Positions 1-5,975 of a stretch of 6,533 nt of DNA are shown piece after piece; positions within the stretch are counted from its first letter, which is position 1, and every line of letters starts with the position of its first letter. This DNA comes from Thermoprotei archaeon (GTDB lineage Archaea; Thermoproteota; Thermoprotei_A; Sulfolobales; Ignisphaeraceae). Both the position numbers and the translations under genes were made by a program. The notes under the pieces were generated by a model. It saw only the letters and a program-made list of their open reading frames with translations. It was not told where the DNA came from and made no database searches. The stretch spans positions 1-6,533 of the forward strand of contig QMWY01000060.1 of the NCBI GenBank assembly GCA_003661865.1, in the 5' to 3' direction.

Positions 1-2418
1 CCGTAAAGGAGGTTGAGTATGTTGGCGAGCCCCCCTTCGCCTTCCTCAGGCTCCGCGACGAGAAGCTGGAGAAGCTAGTGGATGTAGAGCTCGAAGCTTT
101 CTCCCCCTTCATACCGGGGGATGTCAAGAACTCCTCTCTGCCCGTAGCGATCTTCAGGTTCAGGATCAGGAACAGGTCAGGTAGAAGGCTGGAGGTTACA
201 CTGGTTGCCGGTGTGAGGAGCCCGTCGGAGGCGAAGGCTACAGCGAAGAGCGATAGGGCTACGCTCACGATGCTCGACACAGACCCCACGAGCCCGCTCT
301 ACGGAGGCTCCATGACTCTGAGGGTCGTGGGCGGGGAAACGGCTGCGGGCATCATCGTTGCTAGGCACCCGATGGTGACGTACTACGCTGTGTGCCGCGA
401 GTTCGTGGATATGTGGGTCGAGCTGAGAGGGAGCGGGAGGATCTCGGGTAGGAGGGAGTACAGCGGAAGAGATGCGTGGGGTGTCGCCGCCTCGAGGCAC
501 GTGATCGAGCCCGGCGGCGAAGCTGAGACTATCTTCGTGCTAACCTGGTTCTTCCCCAACCACCTAGACGAGGACCTGGAGAAGCTGGGGCACTACTACG
601 AGAACTTCTTCGGGAACGCCGAGGATGTGTCCGACTACGTCGTGGAGAACTTCAGGAACCTGTACGCGAGGACGCGGGAGTTTCACGACCTGGTCTACGG
701 GGTCGAGGGTGTTGAGAAGTGGGTTGCAGACCTAGCAGCTTCCCAGCTCACTACGTTCCTCAAGGGGACGTGGCTCACCAAAGATGGTAGGTTCGGTCTG
801 TGGGAGGGCCTGGGGCACAGCTACTTCGGAGGGCCCGAGGCTGCTGCCTTCAACACCACTGACGTGATGACGTACGTGCTGCCAACGCTCATAACCCTCT
901 TCCCCCAGCTCGCCAAGAGGTACATAGAGCAGAACGCTGAGCATCTGCTGAGCCCCGACTCCCCGATGTACATAGTCTACGCCCTGGCCATACCCGAGAA
1001 CCGGGAGGAGTTCTTGAAGGAGTTCGAGAAGGATCCGTCGATAGCCTCGGACCTGGATAGAGCGCTGGAGGTCGTTAGGAGGATCGTGAAGAAGACGGGT
1101 AAGGATCCGGCCGGCAGGGTGATGCACTACTTCGCTAGGTCGCTGAAGAGGGTGGACGCCTACCACATGGTGGAGATAATGCCCAAGTTCGTGCTCTCAG
1201 CCTACCTCATATCGCTGTGGACCGGGGATAGGGAGCTTCTCGCAAAGCTCAGGAGCTCTATGGAGGGTGCCGCCGAGGCGCTCCTCAGGACGCAGAGCAT
1301 CGACGGTGTTCTGCCCTACCACACCTACCCCGCGGGCTTCGACTGGGCATCCTCGCTGGTAGCCCAGGGAGTGTCGAAGGGTCTAGCCGATCGCTTCGCC
1401 CAGCTCCTGCCCCTGCTCATGGGGCAGAGGCTCGTGCCTATGGGGTTCCAGACGTTCGATGTCTGGACGTTCTACGGTGTGGCCGCCTACACATCGATCC
1501 TGTGGCTAGCAGCTCTCAGAGCACTCGAAGAGACGTGCAGGTCCGTGGGCCGCGATGCCTCTAGGTACCGAGAGCTCTACGAGAGGGCCCTGAAGCGCGT
1601 CTACGACTACCTGTGGAACGGGAGCTACTTCGACCTGTGGCACGATCCTGTTTCGGGGTCTAGGGATAGAGCGTGTATGGCTGCCCAGCTCCTGGGGCAG
1701 TGGCTCGCAACGCTGTCGGACCTAGGCTACGTAGTTGATAGGGAGAAGGTTAAGAAGACTCTGAGGAGCATAGCCTCGAACAACATAGTTGAGGAGGAGG
1801 GTCTTATCAACGGTGTGTACCCCGGTGGTAGGAGACCAGCGTGGCACGGTGCAACAACCTACGACAATAGGCTGGGCCTACCCTTCACCCCGGGAAGCCA
1901 GATGGATACCCCCTGGAGCGGTGTAGAGTTCGCGGTAGCGTCCCACATGCTCTACGAGAAGTTCGTGGAGAATGCTCTCAAGCTGCTGAGGATCGTGCAC
2001 GAGAGGTACGAGGTCTCGGGACAGTACTGGAACCATATCGAGTGGGGTACCCACTACATGAGACCCCTATCCTCGTGGAGCCATCGTGCTGGGTCTCGAA
2101 GGAGTTGTGTACAACGGCTTCGAGAAGAAGCTGAGGATATCCCCCGCGGTCCCCAACCTCACCTGAATCCTCACGGTGCCGGGAGCATGGGGCAGGATCA
2201 GGTACAGTGAGCACGGGCTCTAGATCGAGGTTAGGTCCAGGGAGCTGAGGTTGAGAAAGTTGGTGGTGGAAGCACCGAAGCCTCTTAAGAGTGCCGAGGT
2301 CGAGGCGGGAGCGAGGCACAGGGTGGAGGTTCGGGAGAAGACCGTGGTGGTAGAGTTCGAGGAGGAGCTCGTGCTGAGAGAAGGCGGGAAGCTCACGATA
2401 AAGTTCTACACAGCCTAG
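1..2418 (+). pseudogene. GH116 (GBA2/SSO1353-like) beta-glycosidase, 5' end outside window, 3' end broken
   Basis: The reading frame is open from base 3, so the real start lies to the left; GTG at 78 is internal, because GH116-like sequence (GEPPFAFLRLRDEKL) precedes it. Numbering from that GTG, one sees the N-terminal domain (AFSPFIPGDVKNSSLPVAIF, 7-26) and the (alpha/alpha)6 catalytic domain: WEG with candidate nucleophile E243, NTTDV (259-263), PKFVL...WTGD (369-384), QTFDVW with candidate acid/base D461, LWLAAL (475-480), and E655...HYMRP with R662. The family hydrolyses beta-glucosides or beta-xylosides. After W667 the frame shifts: one extra C near 2081-2082. In the restored frame the typical C-terminus continues (GLEGVVYNGF, TVPGAWGRIRYS) but is interrupted by TGA at 2164-2166 and TAG at 2221-2223 before a final TAG at 2416-2418. 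Without correction the protein ends at 2210 with a nonsense tail. Family assignment is firm; pseudogene status is probable, but sequencing error or a still-active truncated enzyme is possible. Confidence 0.8.
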
Positions 2419-2513
2419 ACACCCATTCCCGGAGGAAGTGCAGTAGTGTCAAGAACCTCCAGAGGTGCTGTGACCAGCGACGATAGCTAGACACCTCACC
2501 CTCGCTTTTCCGT

Positions 2514-2545
2514 AGCTCTAGCCCGGCAGCTCTACGCTAATTATC
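2514..2545 (+). promoter_or_regulatory. Probable promoter of the first HEPN/MNT pair
   Basis: The 168 bases between the glycosidase remnant and the HEPN gene hold no ORF. An AT-rich box, CTAATTATC (2537-2545), is the only TATA-like stretch. It lies about 45 bases before the GTG start, which would give a leader of roughly 20 bases. Directly upstream the 7-mer AGCTCTA occurs twice (2514-2520 and 2528-2534, period 14), a possible regulator site. Inferred from sequence only. Confidence 0.4.
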
Positions 2546-2574
2546 TTCGGCAGCCCTACACATTACCTAGGTGC

Positions 2575-2585
2575 GGGGCGGCCCC
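2575..2585. repeat. Perfect GC palindrome abutting the HEPN start codon
   Basis: GGGGC-G-GCCCC forms an 11-base perfect inverted repeat ending one base before the GTG start at 2587. It sits between the weak ribosome-binding-like AGGTG (2569-2573) and the start codon. It could be an operator for autoregulation or a structure affecting translation start, or simply chance in GC-rich DNA. Confidence 0.35.
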
Positions 2586-2586
2586 A

Positions 2587-2982
2587 GTGGTCGCGCTACC
2601 CCAGGAGTGGGTTGAGAAGGCTGAGTTCTTTCGTAGAGAGGCTAAGAGGCATTTTGAAGAAGGTGTTTACTGGGCTGCGTGCTTCGAAGCTCAGCAGGCT
2701 GCCGAGCTCTACCTCAAAGCCCTCCAGGTGGGTGCTGTGGGAACACACGAGTTCACCCACGACCTATCGAGGCTGCTGAGCTTCCTCGAAGAAGCGGGGT
2801 TCGATGTTCCCCGCGAGCTCTACACGGTTGCTGATGCTCTCACGCCTCACTACTCCCTGGCTAGGTATCCGGGGAGGAAGCCTGTTGTGTATGATGAGGG
2901 TGTTGGGAGGAGGTGCATCGAGTATATGGAGAAGCTCGTGGGGTGGGTTAGGAGTGCGGCGGAGGCTGCTGAAGATTCTTAG
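2587..2982 (+). CDS. HEPN domain protein, partner of a minimal nucleotidyltransferase
   Basis: A 131-residue all-helical protein of the PF05168-type HEPN family. The diagnostic parts are the W8...AK segment, GVYWAACFEAQQAAELYLKAL (about 26-46), THDLSRLL (about 57-64) and HYSLARYPG (about 88-96). In MNT-linked pairs HEPN proteins act as RNase toxins or as targets of the transferase. The canonical RX4-6H nuclease motif is not visible at the usual C-terminal helix; the only R-X5-H is R16-H22 in the first helix, which is the wrong place. Catalytic activity is therefore doubtful. The start is GTG 2587; AGGTG (2569-2573) is a distant candidate ribosome binding site and no other in-frame start is close. 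The MNT gene follows after 16 bases in the same direction, so the two are probably co-transcribed. Family call is confident; toxin role is inferred. Confidence 0.85.
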   Translation: MVALPQEWVEKAEFFRREAKRHFEEGVYWAACFEAQQAAELYLKALQVGAVGTHEFTHDLSRLLSFLEEAGFDVPRELYTVADALTPHYSLARYPGRKPVVYDEGVGRRCIEYMEKLVGWVRSAAEAAEDS

Positions 2983-2998
2983 AAGACGTGTTGAGTGT

Positions 2999-3343
2999 AT
3001 GGAGAGGGTGTTCAGGCAGTACACAGCTGTTCTGAGAAACCTATTCCCTCGATCAACCCTGATCCTCTTCGGCTCGCGTGCCCGCGGTGACTACGCTCCG
3101 TACAGCGACTACGACGTGATGGTGGTCGTGCCCGTGGTGAAGGGTGCAGAGAAGCTGAGGATCGCTGAAGAGGTTCTGAAGGTGAAGCCTAGGGAGCTCG
3201 CCGTTGACGTGCTTCCCGTAGGAGTAGAGGAGCTTGACGACCCGATTATCCGCAAGATGCTCAGCGAAGGCTGCGTCATCCTACACGACGGTCTGGGGCT
3301 TATCAACAGGCTTAGAGGTCTGTGTAGAGCTGCAGGGTCCTGA
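2999..3343 (+). CDS. Minimal nucleotidyltransferase (MNT), HEPN partner
   Basis: A 114-residue protein of the pol-beta nucleotidyltransferase superfamily, minimal (KNTase/MNT) type. The active-site signature is complete: G25-S26 in FGSRARGDYAPYSDYDV, with metal-binding D37 and D39, and a third carboxylate D70 in AVDVLPV. Related MNTs transfer AMP to a partner HEPN protein and act as the antitoxin, or form a heteromer with it. I chose ATG 2999 because the family usually begins about 20 residues before the GS motif. A longer in-frame GTG at 2954 would overlap the HEPN gene and add a basic stretch (RRRLLKILRRR); no clear ribosome binding site decides between them. The frame stays open upstream to 2804, but that part is out-of-frame HEPN coding sequence. 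The stop is only 15 bases from the stop of the convergent HepT gene. Confidence 0.85.
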   Translation: MERVFRQYTAVLRNLFPRSTLILFGSRARGDYAPYSDYDVMVVVPVVKGAEKLRIAEEVLKVKPRELAVDVLPVGVEELDDPIIRKMLSEGCVILHDGLGLINRLRGLCRAAGS

Positions 3344-3358
3344 GCGGGCGTGGATCGG

Positions 3359-3778
3359 TTAAGGATCGCCTGTTCTTCTCGATACCTCCCTGAATATCTT
3401 CTCGGCCAGTGTCATCACCCTGCGGTATTCTCTACTTCTTAGGATCCTGTCTACGAGGCTTATGTCCACGGACGTGTATTCGTGGACCACTATGTTCCTG
3501 AAGCCAAGCACCTTCCTGAAGAACTCGAGGTCTCTCCTCGTCATCACGTTCTTCTCCGCTAGGTACTTAGCAGCATCTATAGGTGTTGAGGGTGGGTGTC
3601 CCAGGAGGCTGCTGCTCCTAAGCACTAGGTCTATCAGCGCCTGAGACTGTATCTGGAGTGCGTGTAGAAACTTCATCTGTTCACCCCACACGCCGAGGTC
3701 GTACCCCCTATCGACCTCCTCATCGATTCTGCGTGTGGTATCCACAACGATCTCTAGAAGTCTCCGGAGCACCCCCAA
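3359..3778 (-). CDS. hepT: HepT-like (DUF86) HEPN RNase toxin
   Basis: A 139-residue DUF86/HepT family HEPN protein. The hallmark is R94-N-I-V-V-H99-E-Y101 in FRNIVVHEY, an exact RX4HXY motif: R and H form the RNase active site, and Y is the residue AMP-modified by MntA in the Shewanella oneidensis HepT/MntA system. The upstream helix LHALQIQSQALIDLVL and the segment PPSTPIDAAKYLAE also fit the family. It is therefore predicted to be an mRNA or tRNA interferase held off by its partner. The start is TTG 3778, with GGTGA (3786-3790) seven bases upstream; GTG 3772 with AGAGGT (3780-3785) is an equal alternative. It overlaps the end of the MntA gene by 25 bases, which suggests translational coupling. 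The gene symbol is by family analogy. Confidence 0.88.
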   Translation of the reverse strand: MGVLRRLLEIVVDTTRRIDEEVDRGYDLGVWGEQMKFLHALQIQSQALIDLVLRSSSLLGHPPSTPIDAAKYLAEKNVMTRRDLEFFRKVLGFRNIVVHEYTSVDISLVDRILRSREYRRVMTLAEKIFREVSRRTGDP

Positions 3779-4182
3779 GACCTCTTCACCGCCTCTACAG
3801 CTGTTTCGAGTAGGCGCAGCTTCCTATAGGATATCTCGAAATCCCAGCATACCTCCAACCTTCTAACGATATCGTCTATACACAGCCCGCGCTCCCTGCA
3901 GTACACGATCCTGCCCTTCCCAAGAGCTTCCTCCACAAGTACACATGGGATATCGCTGCGGTTTAGAACCACGATATCAACACGGTCGTCAGGCATCTCC
4001 AGAGCATCAGCGATATCCCTAACAAGACCAAGAACGCGGTCCAGCACAGGTTTTCCGTCGAAGAGAACAGCTATGTCAACATCCCTGAACCCGCTACCGC
4101 GCAGAGCCGAGCCGAAGAGAACAGCGTAGACAACACCGTGACGAGCCCAGTCAACACCTCTGAGCTTCGCCACTACATCCAT
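3754..4182 (-). CDS. mntA: MntA-like nucleotidyltransferase antitoxin
   Basis: A 142-residue minimal nucleotidyltransferase. The active-site signature is G24-S25-A-L-R-G29 followed by D34 and D36 (RDVDIAVL), with the third carboxylate D69 in RVDIVVL. In type VII toxin-antitoxin modules such a protein AMP-modifies the tyrosine of the HepT RX4HXY motif and so neutralises the RNase. The C-terminal third (DDIVRRLEVCWDFEISYRKL) is helical and resembles partner-binding tails of this group. The ATG start has AGGT (4191-4194) eight bases upstream and a TATA-like box about 38 bases upstream. The gene is first in the pair and overlaps hepT by 25 bases, whereas in the neighbouring + strand pair the HEPN gene comes first. 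Confidence 0.88.
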   Translation of the reverse strand: MDVVAKLRGVDWARHGVVYAVLFGSALRGSGFRDVDIAVLFDGKPVLDRVLGLVRDIADALEMPDDRVDIVVLNRSDIPCVLVEEALGKGRIVYCRERGLCIDDIVRRLEVCWDFEISYRKLRLLETAVEAVKRSWGCSGDF

Positions 4183-4212
4183 GCACAGCTACCTAATGTG
4201 CTTAGACTACAC

Positions 4213-4225
4213 GTCTTAAAAATAG
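4213..4225 (-). promoter_or_regulatory. TATA-like box of the mntA-hepT operon
   Basis: On the minus strand CTATTTTTAAGAC is the most AT-rich stretch of the intergenic region. Its centre (~4220) is about 38 bases before the mntA ATG, which predicts a transcript start near 4194 and a leader of about 12 bases containing the AGGT ribosome binding site. The position agrees with archaeal TATA spacing. Confidence 0.55.
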
Positions 4226-4248
4226 CTGGTTTCGAGGCGGTGATAGGT

Positions 4249-4345
4249 CTATCCTCTCAAGTACTCCCACACCACCATCCCTGCGGCTTCGGGTATCTCC
4301 AAGCTTCTTCGCAGAGCCTGTTGGGGGTCATTGCGACATGTTCAT
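4249..4345 (-). other. Possible relic of a small gene between cas6 and mntA
   Basis: The 206-base gap between cas6 and mntA has no intact ORF of normal size. On the minus strand an open stretch without a start codon (4341 to a TAG at 4249-4251, 30 codons) ends in the protein-like string PEAAGMVVWEYLRG. It joins a short ATG frame at 4345 (MNMSQ) if one T at 4330 is dropped, otherwise that frame stops at once (TGA 4330-4328). This could be the tail of a broken small gene or chance. I do not recognise a family. Confidence 0.2.
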
Positions 4346-4388
4346 CTTGATCTGCGTAGTTCTGCATCTATCGAGGGTTGGTCAGGGG

Positions 4389-5357
4389 CTACAGGTAGTT
4401 GGTGTACAAAGATGCTGTAGAGCTGCCCGGTTCTGGGCTGTGATATGCTTCCCTGCTTCTGCTGGGCTCGACCTTCTCTGCCGTGACCACTCCGAAGCCT
4501 ATGGATCTGCTCTTCCCCACTCCTAGGTAGTTGGCTAGTGCTAGTGCTCTGTCGAGTATCTTAACAAGCTTCCTGGTGTTGATCTCGTAGAGCGCCCATC
4601 CCACGAAGCCCCGCGGTCTCCTAGAGACCCCCTCCTTCTCGTCGTAGAGTACTGTGATAGGCCTCGACCGGTAGTCCACCACGACCATGGCCACCCCGCA
4701 GAGCCTTCCGACGAAGTACGCAGCCCACTCCGGGCTCACCTTCCTAGACACAGGTTCTTCGGGTGCCACGGTGTTCCAGAGCTTCACTAGGTAGCTGCAT
4801 AGGTGGGAGGGTGATGGGAATAGAACGTAGCGCTCCTGGATGTTAGCAACACGTTTTAGGAAGTGGGGTAGGGGCGGGGCCATGAGCTTGGTGGATAGGA
4901 GGGTTGGTGTGAGGAACCTTATCCTCACGAACACCCTATCGCCGGAGAGCCCCAGGGTGAGGCTCCTGATGTCCACCACCTCCAGCTCTGAGAGCACGAA
5001 CCTGAAGATTCCGTAGGGCCCGAGCTCGACGACCTCGTCACCCGGAGGAGCCTCGTCGAGGTTCTCAGCGCTGCACACCGCGCATACCCGGAACCACAGC
5101 TCCTCGCCGCTCCTAACGTATAGGGGTGCTACGCTCGAGCCCTGCTCTTTGAATAGAGGTCTTGAGCCGCGGAAGAGGGGGGTCATGGAGAAGGGCTTGA
5201 TGCCGGGGCCCAGCTCCTGGTAGACCTTCCTGAAGAGCTTCAGCGATGCGCATCTCAGCACAGCGCTCTTAACAACCTTGGAGGTGTAGGGAGGGAGGAT
5301 CGCGTCGCGTAGGGGCACCGCGAGGTACTTGCCGCACACCACGAACCTCGTCAACAC
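4389..5357 (-). CDS. cas6: Cas6 CRISPR RNA endoribonuclease
   Basis: A 322-residue Cas6 (RAMP superfamily), the enzyme that cuts precursor CRISPR RNA within its repeats. Visible parts: LPPYTSKVVKSAVLR (21-35), the N-terminal fold segment equivalent to the family's P-x-GS-x-LRG-like region; FLTPTLLSTKLMAPPLPHFLKRV (148-170), the classic F-x-TPT segment opening the C-terminal RRM half; and the glycine-rich loop LGVGKSRSIGFGVV (278-291) near the end. No histidine occurs in the first 164 residues, so the usual N-terminal catalytic His is absent, as known for some crenarchaeal Cas6 proteins. The start is GTG 5357 with a strong ribosome binding site, GGAGGAG (5366-5372), eight bases upstream. It lies 34 bases after the retropepsin-like gene on the same strand, so the two are probably one operon. 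The tail after residue 295 is Ser/Pro-rich and unassigned. No repeat array lies in the window. Confidence 0.88.
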   Translation of the reverse strand: MLTRFVVCGKYLAVPLRDAILPPYTSKVVKSAVLRCASLKLFRKVYQELGPGIKPFSMTPLFRGSRPLFKEQGSSVAPLYVRSGEELWFRVCAVCSAENLDEAPPGDEVVELGPYGIFRFVLSELEVVDIRSLTLGLSGDRVFVRIRFLTPTLLSTKLMAPPLPHFLKRVANIQERYVLFPSPSHLCSYLVKLWNTVAPEEPVSRKVSPEWAAYFVGRLCGVAMVVVDYRSRPITVLYDEKEGVSRRPRGFVGWALYEINTRKLVKILDRALALANYLGVGKSRSIGFGVVTAEKVEPSRSREAYHSPEPGSSTASLYTNYL

Positions 5358-5365
5358 ACCTCACG

Positions 5366-5372
5366 CTCCTCC
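5366..5372 (-). promoter_or_regulatory. Strong ribosome binding site of cas6
   Basis: GGAGGAG on the minus strand, eight bases before GTG 5357. It decides the start among GTG 5357 and TTG 5354 and shows that cas6 is translated from an internal site of the operon transcript. Confidence 0.7.
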
Positions 5373-5391
5373 AGAAACCCCTCCGCCGAGG

Positions 5392-5778
5392 CTATATCTC
5401 TGAGCTCCTTGGCTGAGCTAGACCCATCTCTGGGGCGGGTAGCTGCCTCCTCTTCTCCGCGGGATCTGTTCTGAGTCTCCAGTACCCGTACCTGAAGTCC
5501 TCGGCGACGATCCTGAGCTCCCCCGCTAGGTAGTCGCTTATCAGCACCTCGACCGATGAGGGCAGTACGTACATCCTTATGGGGCCCGCGACTGTGCCGT
5601 AGCTCTCGATCCTCGCCTTCCCAAGCCTGCTGTAGAGGTTTAGCTCGCGGGCGAGTTTTGCGGGTAGCAGGATCTGGGGTGTGTCGGCTTCGAAACCGCT
5701 GTTGACCAGGGCCACGGTCGTGAGCTCTCTAGAGGGTTTGTGCCTGCTCTTCACCCTGAGCCTTATCCTTATCGCCAT
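5392..5778 (-). CDS. Retropepsin-fold-like protein with Asp-to-Asn change, upstream of cas6
   Basis: A 128-residue protein. The beginning (AIRIRLRV) and the segment TVALVNSGFEADTPQILLP (21-39) match the layout of the first catalytic loop of clan AA (retropepsin-like) aspartic peptidases: hydrophobic strand, D-[T/S]-G, then a P-x-[IL]-x-[IL]P strand. Here the catalytic Asp is N26 (N-S-G), so ordinary aspartic-protease activity is not expected. Further parts are LARELNLY (about 42-49), YGTVAGPIRMYVLP and DFRYGYWRLR near the C-terminus. It may be a binding domain that kept the fold. The start is ATG 5778; no clear ribosome binding site precedes it, but an upstream small ORF overlaps the start by 50 bases, so coupling is possible. 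The stop is 34 bases before cas6. The fold assignment is from motif layout only; function is unknown. Confidence 0.65.
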   Translation of the reverse strand: MAIRIRLRVKSRHKPSRELTTVALVNSGFEADTPQILLPAKLARELNLYSRLGKARIESYGTVAGPIRMYVLPSSVEVLISDYLAGELRIVAEDFRYGYWRLRTDPAEKRRQLPAPEMGLAQPRSSEI

Positions 5779-5878
5779 GCCCGGCCGCCCGGAGCATCCT
5801 CATGGGGTAGAGCCTGCCGATCCTCTGTCTGAGAACAGGGGGCTTCTCGAGCTTGTAAAGCCTACCGATCCTGCGCAT
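5729..5878 (-). CDS. Putative small basic protein upstream of the retropepsin-like gene
   Basis: A 49-codon ATG frame on the minus strand, in a different frame from the gene it precedes and overlapping it by 50 bases. The first two-thirds look protein-like: RRIGRLY (2-8) recurs as QRIGRLY (18-24) with a 16-residue period, separated by KLEKPPVL, and followed by PMRMLRAAG. The last 16 residues lie inside the next gene and are polar (KDKAQGEEQAQT). It fills what would otherwise be a 97-base leader. There is no good ribosome binding site, though a TTAATA box about 37 bases upstream would give a short leader. It could be a partner or antitoxin of the retropepsin-like protein, or a spurious frame over a repeat. 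I do not recognise a family. Confidence 0.35.
   Translation of the reverse strand: MRRIGRLYKLEKPPVLRQRIGRLYPMRMLRAAGHGDKDKAQGEEQAQTL
5807..5872 (-). repeat. Two 18-base imperfect direct repeats, 48-base period
   Basis: Bases 5807-5824 and 5855-5872 match at 16 of 18 positions (GTAGAGCCTGCCGATCCT and GTAAAGCCTACCGATCCT on the + strand). The 48-base period is a multiple of three, and both copies encode RIGRLY in the small minus-strand ORF. Both mismatches are third-codon silent changes, which favours a coding origin. Confidence 0.7.
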
Positions 5879-5899
5879 GGCGGGCTCTGCTTAAGACGT

Positions 5900-5932
5900 G
5901 CTGCACCACGGGTATTAACCTGGTGGTGTAGC
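5900..5932. promoter_or_regulatory. Dyad in the divergent promoter between csa3 and the cas6 operon
   Basis: Arms GCTGCACCAC (5900-5909) and GTGGTGTAGC (5923-5932) are inverted repeats matching at 9 of 10 positions. Between them lies GGTATTAACC (5911-5920), whose ends are also complementary. TATTAA on + and TTAATA on - could serve as TATA boxes for the two divergent units, with leaders of about 35 bases to csa3 and about 11 bases to the small ORF. A regulator bound here would cover both promoters; Csa3 is the obvious candidate since Csa3 proteins bind palindromic sites at cas promoters. Inference from sequence. Confidence 0.45.
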
Positions 5933-5975
5933 GGAGCGCCACGCTTTTCTCTTTGCCGGGCAAGGTGTTGCGGGG

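Noticed and set aside
177..1166. Minus-strand open frames inside the glycosidase gene (177-500, 732-1166)
   Set aside because: They are antisense to clear GH116 coding sequence, Arg/Pro/His-rich, and show no domain features.
1978..2319. Minus-strand frame over the broken glycosidase 3' end
   Set aside because: Low-complexity antisense composition; the plus strand carries recognisable GH116 sequence.
2890..2972. Box C-like ATGATGA with CTGA downstream, considered as a C/D box guide RNA
   Set aside because: It lies inside the HEPN gene with wrong box spacing and no D'/C' boxes; similar GTGATGA hits in hepT are codons for Val-Met-Thr.
2804..2998. Longer N-terminus for the first MNT gene
   Set aside because: This part is out-of-frame HEPN coding sequence; the family starts near ATG 2999.
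4138..4526. Two short plus-strand frames antisense to mntA and the cas6 end
   Set aside because: Shadows of real minus-strand genes with no family features.
5807..5872. Two 18-base repeats considered as a mini CRISPR array
   Set aside because: Only two copies, too short for archaeal repeats, and the differences are silent in an ORF.
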